Below the pieces are notes generated by a model. It did not search any database. It saw only the letters and a program-made list of their open reading frames with translations, and was not told the origin of the DNA. The translations under genes and the position numbers were made by a program. Positions 36,280 through 45,179 of a DNA stretch of 64,000 nt are shown here, in pieces (position 1 is the stretch's first letter; the number at the start of each line of letters is the position of its first letter). Origin of the DNA: Luteimonas fraxinea (GTDB lineage: Bacteria; Pseudomonadota; Gammaproteobacteria; Xanthomonadales; Xanthomonadaceae); assembly GCF_021233355.1 (NCBI RefSeq), contig NZ_CP089507.1, positions 1,798,001 to 1,862,000 of the forward strand, read 5' to 3'.

Positions 36280-36317
36280 GCCCTCACCCCAACCCCTCTC
36301 CCGAGGGGAGAGGGGCT
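36280..36317. repeat. Extragenic palindromic repeat (single unit)
   Basis: The unit gccctcaccccaacccctctcc... with aggggagaggggct forms a hairpin of the type dispersed through this window (also near 45036, 49571, 57824). The gap 35946-36408 otherwise shows no gene I can support; the start of the gap is the promoter region of tam and its end the terminator below. Confidence 0.7.
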
Positions 36318-36354
36318 AAAGCACGCGTCACAGAGAGAATCTTGATGCACTCCT

Positions 36355-36383
36355 AAAAAAAAAACGGCTCCATCGGCGCCGTT
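36355..36383 (-). terminator. Intrinsic terminator of the Lys-rich small gene
   Basis: On the minus strand AACGGCGCC pairs with GGAGCCGTT (one mismatch) across a 3-nt loop and runs into ten T. It lies 26 bp past the stop codon. Confidence 0.8.
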
Positions 36384-36408
36384 CTTCCTGACTGCCTGTA
36401 CCAGCGCC

Positions 36409-36549
36409 TTACTTCTTGGACGAAGAGCCCTTGCCGCCACTGGAGGACTTGCCGCCGTCCTTCTTCTGCGAGTCTGCGCCCTTGCTGTCACCCGCGCCGG
36501 AGCCCGACTTCTGCTGCGGCTTCTTCGCGTCTTTCTGGTCGTTCGCCAT
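36409..36549 (-). CDS. 46-residue Lys/Ser/Gly-rich protein
   Basis: Reads MANDQKDAKKPQQK then a KSGSGAGDSKGADSQKKDGG-type tail ending SSSKK. No hydrophobic segment and no cysteine; wholly hydrophilic, histone-tail-like and predicted disordered. AGGAG stands 6 nt before this ATG and 3 nt before a second ATG at 36552. A strong terminator follows. The clean expression signals argue for a real and possibly highly expressed gene. No family known to me beyond xanthomonad hypotheticals. Confidence 0.75.
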   Translation of the reverse strand: MANDQKDAKKPQQKSGSGAGDSKGADSQKKDGGKSSSGGKGSSSKK

Positions 36550-36828
36550 CATCTACTCCTGCGCGGTGGAATCACCGCCCGGCCAACGTCCTCTCGCGGA
36601 AGTGACGGCGAGGTCGGTTTGCGCATCTAAATCGAGACCGATCCATGGCGGGTGTCGACGTGAACGAGACATGGCCTGCCAGACCGCTGGCACATGCATC
36701 GTGAGCGCGTGCCGTCGGCCTGACGGGTCGGCCGATTGGCGTCCAGAACCGGCGGTCACGCGCGCTCCGCAGACGACCGGCATCGACCGCCACATGCGTT
36801 GCCCGCGCGGCGGGTTTATCGTCGCCGC

Positions 36829-37383
36829 ATGCGTGCATCCGATCCGATCCGCTGCAAGGCCCGACTGCTGCGCCCAGCTACGCCGAAGGCCGCGACGTGG
36901 ACGTTCATCGTCTTGCCGCCCGCCGTCAGCGGACAGCTGCCGACACGCAGCATGGTCACCGTCGACGGCACGTTGGCCGGCCAGTCTTTCCAGGCGACGC
37001 TCGAGCCCGACGGCGCGGGCAGCCACTGGTTCAAGGTGGACAAGCGCCTGCGCGAGGCGGCGGGCTTTGCGGCGGGAGACACCGTCGACCTCGTGCTGTC
37101 ACCCGTGGCCGAAGCACCCGAGCCGACCGTGCCCGCCGATGTGCGCAAGGCGCTCGCCGGTCATCCGCCCGCGCACGCGCAGTGGAAGACGCTGACCGCG
37201 GTGCAGCGTCGCGACTGGATCCACTGGATCACGTCGGGCAAGAAAGCGGAGACACGGGTGACGCGCCTGGCGACCGCCTGCGACATGCTGGGCTCGGGCA
37301 AGCGGCGTGCGTGCTGTTTCGACCGGTCGGGCATGTACAGCAAGGGGAATATGGGCGCGCCGGAGGCGGCGGACGCGTCCTGA
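36829..37383 (+). CDS. YdeI/OmpD-associated-like DUF1905 protein
   Basis: 184 residues. The N-terminal half is a DUF1905 beta domain (ARLLRPATPKAATWTFIVLP, about 10-100) and the C-terminal half is a bacteriocin-protection YdeI-type helical domain (WKTLTAVQRRDWIHWITSGK, TRVTRLATACDML). Cytosolic. YdeI relatives are linked to antimicrobial peptide tolerance, but the mechanism is unknown. Confidence 0.82.
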   Translation: MRASDPIRCKARLLRPATPKAATWTFIVLPPAVSGQLPTRSMVTVDGTLAGQSFQATLEPDGAGSHWFKVDKRLREAAGFAAGDTVDLVLSPVAEAPEPTVPADVRKALAGHPPAHAQWKTLTAVQRRDWIHWITSGKKAETRVTRLATACDMLGSGKRRACCFDRSGMYSKGNMGAPEAADAS

Positions 37384-37416
37384 CCGCGATCCGAGCGCGC
37401 ATCGAAATCCGGGATC

Positions 37417-38928
37417 TCAGCCGGCACGCAGCGCGCGCCTGACCGCGTCCATTTCCGCATCGCGACCTTCGACGATGTCCTGCACCGTGTGCTCCACGCG
37501 GATATCGGGCTCGATGCCGGCATCCGGTGGCGCACCGCCCGGGAATGGCCCGAGCGGAAACTGGCCGACCAGCGGCAGGTCCAGCTCGATGCCACTGTGC
37601 GGCAGGGTCAGGAAGAAGAATGCGCTGCCGTTGATGCCGCGCTGGTTGCCGCCGGTGGCCTGCCCTACCAGGGTGGCCAGCCCGCTGGCTTTGGCCTGCT
37701 GCGCGAATTCGAAGGTCGCCGAGCTGTTCTCGGCACCGATCAGGACAAAGACTTTCCCGGTATAGCGCGGCGCGATAGGCACGATGCGTTCGACGCCAGT
37801 GTCGGGCTGCCAGCGCGTCAGGCGGAAATCATTCTCGCCGCGCGGCGTCGCGGCGTCGCCCCAGTCGTAGAAGCTGCGGTCCCAGGTCGACAGGCCTGCG
37901 CGCAGGTCGTCCGGCACACGACGGACGCGGACCCGATGTTCGATGCGCGGGAGCTCGATCGGTGCGGCCGCGAGATGGGCGAGCAGCACCTCGCCAATCC
38001 CGAGCCCGCCTTCGTTGCCGCGCAGATCGATGACGAGCGCGGGCGTGCCGGCTGCATCGAGTTGCGCGAACGACGTGTCGATGAACGCGCGCCAGTCCCA
38101 TGTGCTGTTGAACAGGGCCCAGCTCGGCATGTGCAGCACCGCCAGCGCCGGGTCGCGCGAGTCGAGCGACCATGCCGGCGCCTCGGGCGAGGCAGCGGAA
38201 AGATTCACTAACTGCTCGCTGCGCTGGGCGAGTGTCAAACCCTGCAATGCGCGCTCGATTCGCGTGCCATCGGGATTCCGCCAGACCACGACCGGGCGCT
38301 CCCCGAGCTTGGGGTACAGCAGCGGGAGGTAGACATCGAACATCTCGATGGCGTCGTAGCCCAGCACCTGCATTTGTGCGATGCGCTTGGCGTCGTTGCC
38401 GCCATCGGCGCGGGCGACCTGCAGCAGCGCGGTCAGCATGTCCTGCGCAGGCACGCCGCCGATGGTGAGGACGTCTGCGCCGCGTTGCAGATCCGGAATA
38501 CCGAGGCCGTCGGTCACGACCATGCGGCCTGCGATCCAGCGGAAGTGGAACGGCAGCCGCTGCGCGCCGCCGAGCAGCGCCGACTGCAGCGCATCGGGCT
38601 GGTTGAGGACGTTGGGAAACGTGTGTCCGCAGCGGATCGTGGCCGCGAAACGCGCAAACGCCAGGAAGGCCTCGCCACGCGTAGCGCCGCCGGCGAGTGC
38701 ACGACGCAGACCGTCGAAGCGCGCCCGCACTTCTTCGGGCGTGGCGTAGCGGTACAGGCCGGGATGGAGCGCCGTGTAGGTGCGCTGCAGCCGATCGACA
38801 TCGGAGACGAGGCCGGCGCCCGACAGGACATCGTCCAGACGCGCGCGATCCGGGTCGGGCGCTGCGGCCAGCGACACGGGCAATGGAAACGCGAACAGAC
38901 AACACAGGAGCAGTACGAAGCGCGCCAT
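37417..38928 (-). CDS. S41-family peptidase (secreted)
   Basis: 503 residues. A signal peptide (LLLCCLFAFPLPVSLAAA) is followed by an N-terminal helical domain, a PDZ-like stretch (QRGADVLTIGGVPAQ), and the tail-specific-protease-like core (LVIDLRGNEGGLGIGEVLLA, GKVFVLIGAENSSATFEFAQQ). The Ser in NSSAT is the expected nucleophile. Periplasmic processing protease; the target is unknown. The ATG at 38928 is followed by a clear signal peptide. The AraC gene lies 85 bp upstream on the same strand. Confidence 0.88.
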   Translation of the reverse strand: MARFVLLLCCLFAFPLPVSLAAAPDPDRARLDDVLSGAGLVSDVDRLQRTYTALHPGLYRYATPEEVRARFDGLRRALAGGATRGEAFLAFARFAATIRCGHTFPNVLNQPDALQSALLGGAQRLPFHFRWIAGRMVVTDGLGIPDLQRGADVLTIGGVPAQDMLTALLQVARADGGNDAKRIAQMQVLGYDAIEMFDVYLPLLYPKLGERPVVVWRNPDGTRIERALQGLTLAQRSEQLVNLSAASPEAPAWSLDSRDPALAVLHMPSWALFNSTWDWRAFIDTSFAQLDAAGTPALVIDLRGNEGGLGIGEVLLAHLAAAPIELPRIEHRVRVRRVPDDLRAGLSTWDRSFYDWGDAATPRGENDFRLTRWQPDTGVERIVPIAPRYTGKVFVLIGAENSSATFEFAQQAKASGLATLVGQATGGNQRGINGSAFFFLTLPHSGIELDLPLVGQFPLGPFPGGAPPDAGIEPDIRVEHTVQDIVEGRDAEMDAVRRALRAG

Positions 38929-39013
38929 GGAGGTTCCGACAGAGGAGACGATGTCGGAGCATCGGCCCGCAGCGGCCGCACGGCGCCTCATCGCGCCAGC
39001 GCCTGCACGCGTT

Positions 39014-40159
39014 TCAGGAATCGGGACGTCGCGTGCGCCGCCACTCGCTGGGCGTGCAGCCGGTGGACCCGCGGAACACCCGGTTGAAGGTGGCCTTGGA
39101 GCCGAAGCCGACCGACAGGCCGATGTCGAGGATGTCGTCGCTGCCGACCAGCCGGCGTTGTGCGTCCTCGACCCGCATGCGGTTGATCAGGGCGCTGAAG
39201 CTCAGCCCGAGACCTTCGTTGACCGCGCGGGACACGTAGTTGGTGTTGCTGCCGACCCGCCGCGCCAGCTCGTCGAGGTCGAGGGTCGGCTCCCGCCACC
39301 AGCTTCCTTCAATGATCGCCGCCTCGATACGCGCCCCGAGGGCAGCCCAGTCGCGGGGCGCCCGGGCCGACTGCGTAACAGGCGGCGTGTCGACCGACGC
39401 ATCCGATGCTGCGGGTCCCGTGCCGGCATCACCGATGCGCGGGCGCACATCGCGCGCATGCCGCCAACCTTCGAACCCGAGGTAATAGACCAACGCCGCG
39501 AGCGCCACATACATCGGGAACTCGCGAAAGTAGCCCAGCCCGCCCACGACGCGGTCGGCGATCGCGAATCCCAGCCGCAGCAGACTCCACGCCAGCATCG
39601 CCACGATGAAACGCTGCAGCCAACGCAGCCGCCACTCCTCGCGCGCGGCGCTGTGTTGCTCGAGCCAGTGCTGGTAGCCGCGGAAGCTGCGATACGCGAG
39701 CACCAGATAAAGGAGCATCGACAGCTGCACCGCAGCGGTTTCGACCGGCAGCACCCATGGATGATGGACCGCCGCATTGAACGCCAGCTTGTCCGGCAGC
39801 GGCCGCAGGAACTGTACGGTGTAGTAAGCACCCTGCAGTGCCGCCGGCAGGAAATGCCACGCCCAGCCGCGCGGCAGGCGCGTGATCGAGAGCTGGCGCG
39901 CATAGAGCCAGACGCAGGGCCCGATCGCCAGATCCCAGTAAAAGGGCGCGAACGTCAGCCACTGGAACGCGTCGTACACACCCGCGTAGCCGATCGTGTA
40001 CGGGGTGATCTTCAGCACGATGACGATCAGCAGCGCGGCGAGTACGCGGTTGGCGGTGCCGTTGTCGCGGGGCCGCCACAGCAGCGCCGCCATCAGCAGG
40101 CCGTGCAGGCTGGCGAGCAGGAGCAGCAGGCTCCAGGTGCCCAGGCGGATGTGCGTCAT
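39014..40159 (-). CDS. Membrane-embedded AraC-family regulator
   Basis: 381 residues. Seven or so hydrophobic helices fill residues 5-230 and a C-terminal AraC HTH pair follows (DLDELARRVGSNTNYVSRAVNEG and ILDIGLSVGFGSKATFNRVF). This is the integral-membrane AraC architecture found in xanthomonads, in which an envelope or lipid signal may be sensed directly. Divergent from the cytochrome c gene at 40326, with a 10-bp inverted repeat in between. Confidence 0.88.
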   Translation of the reverse strand: MTHIRLGTWSLLLLLASLHGLLMAALLWRPRDNGTANRVLAALLIVIVLKITPYTIGYAGVYDAFQWLTFAPFYWDLAIGPCVWLYARQLSITRLPRGWAWHFLPAALQGAYYTVQFLRPLPDKLAFNAAVHHPWVLPVETAAVQLSMLLYLVLAYRSFRGYQHWLEQHSAAREEWRLRWLQRFIVAMLAWSLLRLGFAIADRVVGGLGYFREFPMYVALAALVYYLGFEGWRHARDVRPRIGDAGTGPAASDASVDTPPVTQSARAPRDWAALGARIEAAIIEGSWWREPTLDLDELARRVGSNTNYVSRAVNEGLGLSFSALINRMRVEDAQRRLVGSDDILDIGLSVGFGSKATFNRVFRGSTGCTPSEWRRTRRPDS

Positions 40160-40288
40160 CAGGGGTCCGTGTGCGGCATCGCGCGACGCCGGCGCAAGCC
40201 TAGCAATCGCCGATCGCCCCCACCATTTCCTGCGACGGCGCGAACGCCAAGCGTGTGAGACCTGGCCGCATCGCCCCGCTGTCCACGT

Positions 40289-40317
40289 CTGTTTTCGATG
40301 GATGCATTCGAAAACAG
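40289..40317. promoter_or_regulatory. Perfect 10-bp inverted repeat before the cytochrome c gene
   Basis: CTGTTTTCGA (40289-40298) is exactly inverted at 40308-40317 with a 9-nt spacer. It ends 8 bp before the ATG at 40326 and overlaps the ribosome binding region, so a bound repressor would block expression. The right half AAAACAGGA also serves as Shine-Dalgarno. Confidence 0.55.
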
Positions 40318-40325
40318 GACCCGGC

Positions 40326-40787
40326 ATGACCCGCTCACGGCTTTGCGCCCTCGCCCTCTGCTGCGCGCCGTGGCTGGCGTCGTGTACGCCCGAGCCACCG
40401 GTGGTGCCGGTCGCGGGCGCAACGGTTGCGGCCCCCGTTGCGGCCGTGCCGTCCGGCGAGCATCTCGTCTACATCGTCGGGTGCGTGAACTGCCATCACC
40501 AGACGCCGAAACAGATCATCAACGCGCCGCCGCTGGTGCTCGCCAAGAGCTATTCGCCGGCCGAGTTCACCACGCTGCTGCGGACCGGCGTCGCGCGCGA
40601 CGGGCGCGATCTGTACGCGCAGGGCAGTCTGATGGGCATCGTCGCGCGGGAGCAGCTGTCGCATCTGAGCGATGCGGAGATCGGCGCGATCCATGCATTC
40701 CTGCGAAATGACTGGACGGCAGCGCGCGCCGCGGTGGAGGAGGCCAAGATCGCGACGTTCCCGCCGCCGACGTTCCACAAGGACTGA
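40326..40787 (+). CDS. Cytochrome c-type lipoprotein
   Basis: 153 residues. Lipobox LASC at 17-20, Pro/Val linker, then a single heme motif CVNCH at 53-57. SLMGIVAREQLSHLSDAEIGAIHAFL near the C-terminus carries the likely Met ligand and class-I cytochrome helix. Expected to be a membrane-tethered electron carrier. Divergent from the AraC regulator. Confidence 0.88.
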   Translation: MTRSRLCALALCCAPWLASCTPEPPVVPVAGATVAAPVAAVPSGEHLVYIVGCVNCHHQTPKQIINAPPLVLAKSYSPAEFTTLLRTGVARDGRDLYAQGSLMGIVAREQLSHLSDAEIGAIHAFLRNDWTAARAAVEEAKIATFPPPTFHKD

Positions 40788-40899
40788 GTGCACGCATTGT
40801 GGGATTCGATGCGAGGCTTGCATCGGCCGTGCGAGCAGCGATCAACCGGCGCTGACACCGTCGATGCGATGATCGCCGGCCCCCGGATCGACCGCCGCC

Positions 40900-41292
40900 A
40901 TGACCCGCATCCTGACGCTCGACGGCAACCGCATCCACGATCTCGCGTCCTTCTACGACGCGATCAACCGGGTGTTCATGACCGGCGTCGACTGGCAGCT
41001 CGGCCACAGTCTCGATGCGCTCGACGACATGCTCTACGGCGGCTACGGCGCGCTCGATGGCGATGCGCCGGTGACGCTGGTCTGGACGGATTTCGCGCAC
41101 AGCCGCGACGCGCTCGGCATCGACGCCACACGTGCCTGGCTGCAGGACAAGCTCGACACACCCGGCCGCTACGACAAGGCACGTATCCGGCGCGACCTCG
41201 ATGCGCTTGAGGCCGGCAGTGGACCGACGTTCTTCGATCTGGTGCTGGAGATCATCGCCGCGCATCCGAACATCACGCTCGACGCGCGTTGA
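40900..41292 (+). CDS. Barstar-family protein
   Basis: 130 residues with the barstar fold signatures: LDGNRIHDLASFYDAINRVF at the N-terminus, GHSLDALDDMLYGG, then VTLVWTDFAHSRDALG. Barstars bind and inhibit barnase-type ribonucleases. No barnase gene is in the window, so this is an orphan inhibitor or has another role. Confidence 0.88.
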   Translation: MTRILTLDGNRIHDLASFYDAINRVFMTGVDWQLGHSLDALDDMLYGGYGALDGDAPVTLVWTDFAHSRDALGIDATRAWLQDKLDTPGRYDKARIRRDLDALEAGSGPTFFDLVLEIIAAHPNITLDAR

Positions 41293-41296
41293 CGAC

Positions 41297-42697
41297 TCAA
41301 TCCCGCTGCACGCGCTCGGCGATCTGCGGAATGAACCAGAACGGGATGCGGTACTCGCGACGGCGCTGCTTGCCGTCTTCTGCGCCCCCCGCGTTCCACG
41401 TCAGTGCAAGGTTGTGGCGGCCGGGCTGACGTTCGCCGAGCGGGATGTAGCCGACGAGACCACGCATGCCGAGATCGCGACGTTCGATGGGCACGAAGTC
41501 GTCGAGCGGAATCGCGACGCCGTCGATGCTGACGGTCCACATGGCGGCCATGCAGTCGATGGCGTTGCGGGTGGCGGCCGCGCCTTCTGCAGTGTTGCGG
41601 CCGTCGGTCAGCATCGGACACAGGCGGCGTGCGAGTGCGTTGTCGCGCTGTGGCTGGTGCGGAATGAACAACCGCAGATGCGTTTCGGCGATGCGGTCCG
41701 ACGGGATCATCGGATAGCGCAGCAGGGCGTCGTGCTCGGCGCGCATGTTCTCGTAGTGGGCGCCGAGCATGCCGTGGTCGACGGCCTCTTCGGTGATGAC
41801 CTCGTAGCCCTGCAGCAGCGAAAACTTCACCGAATTGATGACCTGCAGGCCGCCGATCACCATCGCGCCGCCGATGACGAATGCGTACACGAAGAGAAAC
41901 GCGCGGCCGTTGAGATTGCTCTGCAGTGTGAGCTGCATCGGCCCGATCAGGCGCTGCGGCACCAGCACGCTGTAGAGGCGCAGCAGCCGCAGCAACAGGC
42001 GGCGCAGACCGTCGCTGGGACGTCCCGCCGCGTCGCGGCGCGCGATCATTTTCTCGCACACCACCATCGCCAGCGTGCCGGCGAGGAACAGCGCGTACAG
42101 CACCACGCCCACGATCAGCGCGACGCGGTCGGCCATGCCGAACAGGGCGCCGGCCAGACTGCCGAGCACCATCAACGCGATCGCGGTCACGCCGATGCCG
42201 GCGATGGTCACCGCCATCAGGATGCTCATCGCGAACAGGATCGATGCCATGCGGTCGGCGCGTTCGATGGCCTGTCCGATGTCGCCGATCAGCTCACGCT
42301 GGTAGCCGCGCGACACCGGGCCCATCGAAGTGAGCCGGTCCCAGCGCACGCCGTCAGGGAAGGTCGCCTTCAGACCGATCAGGCCGACCCAGTAACCGCG
42401 GATCGCGATGTGGGTCATGAACGCGGCCGCCAGTGCGTAGCTGACGCCGACGCCGACCGCGAAGCCGAACCAGATCGCGTACTGCGCCATGCCGTCGGCG
42501 TGGACGGTGTTGGACACCCACGCATCGAACAGCCGCCCCGGCACGGTGAACAGACCGAACACCAGCAGGCCGGAGATCAGCAGTTCGAGTTCGTCGCTGC
42601 GCTCGCGCAGACGCTCGAAGCTGATGCGGCCACCCGGCGTGGCCGGCATCGGCGTGCCGTCGACGGGCCGCGGTGCGGCGTCGGTCTCGTGTTGCAT
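41297..42697 (-). CDS. Large multi-pass membrane protein, unknown
   Basis: 466 residues with about six hydrophobic segments (first FGLFTVPGRLFDAWV region, then AIWFGFAVGVGVSYALAAA, SILFAMSILMAVTIAGIGVT, and FLFVYAFVIGGAMVIGG). A soluble C-terminal half from about 300 is rich in Arg and His and ends in a beta-rich domain (RDLGMRGLVGYIPLGERQPG). No family recognised. Convergent with the barstar gene, 4 bp apart. Confidence 0.75.
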   Translation of the reverse strand: MQHETDAAPRPVDGTPMPATPGGRISFERLRERSDELELLISGLLVFGLFTVPGRLFDAWVSNTVHADGMAQYAIWFGFAVGVGVSYALAAAFMTHIAIRGYWVGLIGLKATFPDGVRWDRLTSMGPVSRGYQRELIGDIGQAIERADRMASILFAMSILMAVTIAGIGVTAIALMVLGSLAGALFGMADRVALIVGVVLYALFLAGTLAMVVCEKMIARRDAAGRPSDGLRRLLLRLLRLYSVLVPQRLIGPMQLTLQSNLNGRAFLFVYAFVIGGAMVIGGLQVINSVKFSLLQGYEVITEEAVDHGMLGAHYENMRAEHDALLRYPMIPSDRIAETHLRLFIPHQPQRDNALARRLCPMLTDGRNTAEGAAATRNAIDCMAAMWTVSIDGVAIPLDDFVPIERRDLGMRGLVGYIPLGERQPGRHNLALTWNAGGAEDGKQRRREYRIPFWFIPQIAERVQRD

Positions 42698-42751
42698 GCG
42701 CGGTCTCCCCAGATCCGGATGGCGAGTGTAGCCGCGCGGGGCGTCACGTGT

Positions 42752-43258
42752 TCAGGTGGGATCGAGCAATTGCGCAAGCGCCCAGGTGTCGAGGAAGGCG
42801 GTCACGCGCACGATGCGGCCGTCGGCGAGTTCCAGATGCCAGGCGTAGTGGTTGCGGTACGTGCTGCCGTCGCGCGCGGCAGCGGTGCCCTGCCACAGCA
42901 CGACGACATGCGCGCCGTCGGCGACGATGCGCTCCACCTGCGGCACGATCGGCGTCGCAAGTCGGGCGGTGATCGGCGCGACTGCTTCGTCGAGGAACGT
43001 CTGCTTCGTGCGGTACGTGCCCGAGACCGGACTCTCGCCGGCGACGGTCCACACGACATCGTCGGCGAGCAGGTCGAACACGCTGCCCTGCCCGAGGCGC
43101 CAAGCCTCAAACGCGGCGCGGACCTGCGCGGCGTTGTCATGGGTCGTGACATGCGTCGTCGCATCGCCGGCGTGCGCGGACACCACCGGCACCGCGAGTC
43201 CCATCGCGATCGCGAGGCCGGCGAGCCGGCAGCAGCGCGGCAACGTACGGGCGGCCAT
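42752..43258 (-). CDS. Secreted NTF2-like (SnoaL) protein
   Basis: 168 residues. A signal peptide (LAGLAIAMGLAVPVVSAHA) precedes a SnoaL/NTF2-like fold (VRAAFEAWRLGQGSVFDLLADDVVWTVAG, FLDEAVAPITARL). Family members are small isomerases, dehydratases or binding proteins; the substrate is unknown. Its ATG overlaps the stop of the upstream SDR gene, so the two are co-translated. Confidence 0.85.
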   Translation of the reverse strand: MAARTLPRCCRLAGLAIAMGLAVPVVSAHAGDATTHVTTHDNAAQVRAAFEAWRLGQGSVFDLLADDVVWTVAGESPVSGTYRTKQTFLDEAVAPITARLATPIVPQVERIVADGAHVVVLWQGTAAARDGSTYRNHYAWHLELADGRIVRVTAFLDTWALAQLLDPT

Positions 43259-43995
43259 CAGTACGGGCTCGCGACGGGACGCACGATCAGCTCGCTGACA
43301 TCGACGTCGCCGGGCTGGGTCATCGCGAACGCGATCGCGCGGGCGATGGCCTCGGGCTCGATCGTGATGCGGCGGAAATCGCGCATGCCTTGGGCCGCGC
43401 CGGCGTGGATGATGGTGTCAGCGAGTTCCGAGGTCGTGGTGCCGGGGCTGACCACGGTCACGCGCAGCGTGGTGGTCTCCTGCCGCAGGCCTTCCGAGAT
43501 CGCCCACACCGCGTACTTGGTGGCGCAGTACACGGCCGAGGTGGGAAAGACCTGGTGCGCGCCGATCGAGGCGACGTTGATGACGTGGCCGAAGCCCTGC
43601 TGTTCCATCGCCGGCAGCACTGCCGCGATGCCGTGCAGCACGCCGCGGATGTTGACGTCGATCATGCGGTCCCACTCGTCGCGCTTGCGCGCCGACAACG
43701 GCGACAGCGGCATCACGCCGGCGTTATTGATGAGGGCATCGATGCGGCCGTGCGCAGCGAGTGCGTGATCGGCGAAGGCCTGCATGTCGTCCGCCGACAC
43801 CACATCCAGCGCGCGCGCTTCTGCGCGGCCGCCGGCGGCGGTGATGTCGGCAACCAGTGCGTCGAGACGATCGACGCGGCGTGCGCCGAGCACGACGGTG
43901 GCGCCACGGGCGGCGAGTTCACGCGCGGTCGCGGCACCGATGCCGCTGCTGGCGCCGGTGATCAGCACGATGCGATTGGCGAGTTCCTGCTGCAT
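43258..43995 (-). CDS. SDR-family oxidoreductase
   Basis: 245 residues of the classical SDR type. TGASSGIG (about 13-20), NNAG near 90, Ser in NVASIGA, and Y-x-x-x-K in YCATK. The short-chain enzyme resembles YdfG/serine dehydrogenase-like or general NADP-dependent reductases. Co-translated with the NTF2-like gene and divergent from the LysR gene at 44105, whose operator lies between. Confidence 0.9.
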   Translation of the reverse strand: MQQELANRIVLITGASSGIGAATARELAARGATVVLGARRVDRLDALVADITAAGGRAEARALDVVSADDMQAFADHALAAHGRIDALINNAGVMPLSPLSARKRDEWDRMIDVNIRGVLHGIAAVLPAMEQQGFGHVINVASIGAHQVFPTSAVYCATKYAVWAISEGLRQETTTLRVTVVSPGTTTSELADTIIHAGAAQGMRDFRRITIEPEAIARAIAFAMTQPGDVDVSELIVRPVASPY

Positions 43996-44085
43996 TGAAG
44001 AGCTCCTGCGTTGGGCGTCTGGGCCTGGTGCAGATACGGTAGGAGCGGTCCGCTGTCGCGATAATCCCCTCCGTGCTGGATGCTG

Positions 44086-44104
44086 TGGTTAGACTCGCTA
44101 ACCA
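44086..44104. promoter_or_regulatory. LysR operator TGGTTAG-N5-CTAACCA abutting the start codon
   Basis: A perfect 7-5-7 inverted repeat containing the LysR T-N11-A core (TTAGACTCGCTAA). It ends one base before the LysR ATG at 44105 and lies 90 bp from the SDR start. Binding would control both divergent promoters and block the regulator's own translation initiation region. Confidence 0.65.
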
Positions 44105-45001
44105 ATGGATCTCGACCTCAACCTGCTGCGCGTGTTCGTCGCGGTCGCCGAAAGCGACAACTTCCGCGCCGCCGCCGATCGCCTGGGCGTCACCCGCTCG
44201 GCCGTCAGCCAGGGCATGCGCAAGCTGGAGGACCGGCTGGGCGTCGCGCTGGTGACGCGCTCCACCCGCAGCGTGCGGCTGACCGAGGCCGGGCACCGCC
44301 TGCATCAACAGATCGCGCAGCCGCTGGCGCGGATCGGCACTGCGCTGGACGACGCGCTCGACGATGGCCCACCGCGTGGCCTGCTGCGCGTCGCGGTGAC
44401 CTCGATCGCCGAACGCTTTCTCGCCGGCCCGCTGGTCGCGCGCTTCGCGCAGGCCTACCCGCAGGTCGTGCTCGACGTGACCGTGACCGACGACGAATCG
44501 GACATCGTCGCCAAAGGCTTCGATGCCGGCGTGCGGCTGGGCGAGGTCATCGAGCAGGACATGATCGCGGTGCCACTGACCGGACCGGTGCGCCAGGTCG
44601 TTGTGGCGACGCCCGGCTATCTGGAAGCACACGGCACCCCGACGCATCCGCGCGATCTGGTCGCGCACCGCTGCATCGGCTGGCGGCCCGCACCGGGCGT
44701 GGCGCCGTATCGCTGGGAATTCGTGCAGGACGGCCAGGATTTCGATGTCGCCGTGCAGCCGCAGGTCACCACCAACGACATGCTGCTGATGGTGCGCACC
44801 GCACTGGCCGGCGGCGGCCTGACGATCGGCATCGAGGAGACGTTCGCACCGTGGATCGCACGCGGCGAACTGGTGACGCTGCTCGACGACTACCTGCCGC
44901 CGTTCCCCGGCTTTTTTCTGTACTACCCCGACCGCCGCAACCTGCCACCGAAACTGCGCGCGCTGATCGAGCACGTGCGCAGATTTCGCGAAGCGGGCTG
45001 A
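44105..45001 (+). CDS. LysR-family transcriptional regulator
   Basis: 298 residues. HTH at about 5-60 (FRAAADRLGVTRSAVSQGMRKLE, VTRSTRSVRLTEAG) and inducer-binding domain to the C-terminus. Same CrgA-like group as the regulator at 4968-5867. No Shine-Dalgarno is possible upstream because the operator occupies that space, so the transcript may be leaderless. Likely controls the divergent SDR/NTF2 pair. Confidence 0.92.
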   Translation: MDLDLNLLRVFVAVAESDNFRAAADRLGVTRSAVSQGMRKLEDRLGVALVTRSTRSVRLTEAGHRLHQQIAQPLARIGTALDDALDDGPPRGLLRVAVTSIAERFLAGPLVARFAQAYPQVVLDVTVTDDESDIVAKGFDAGVRLGEVIEQDMIAVPLTGPVRQVVVATPGYLEAHGTPTHPRDLVAHRCIGWRPAPGVAPYRWEFVQDGQDFDVAVQPQVTTNDMLLMVRTALAGGGLTIGIEETFAPWIARGELVTLLDDYLPPFPGFFLYYPDRRNLPPKLRALIEHVRRFREAG

Positions 45002-45035
45002 GCCGATCACATGGTGAACCCGGGCGATCCCGACA

Positions 45036-45082
45036 TCTCTCCCTCCGGGAGAGATCGACGTGCAACGCGCGTCGAGTGAGGG
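45036..45082. repeat. Extragenic palindromic repeat (single unit)
   Basis: tctctccctccgggagaga hairpin followed by the associated gacg...gcgcgtcgagtgaggg tail. Same family as the units near 36280, 49571 and 57824. The gap 45002-45179 has nothing else evident. Confidence 0.7.
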
Positions 45083-45179
45083 CGCAGCACGTGAGCGCGC
45101 AGCAGACAGCCTCCGACTCCTCATTTCCAGACGCCAAGGGCTTTAGCTTTCCGTGTCGAACGAACGCGCTATTACTGCG

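Noticed and set aside
41132..43768. An 878-codon plus-strand frame
   Set aside because: It runs opposite the membrane protein, NTF2-like and SDR genes, all of which have recognisable families; the frame itself has no domain and is rich in Arg, His and Gln.
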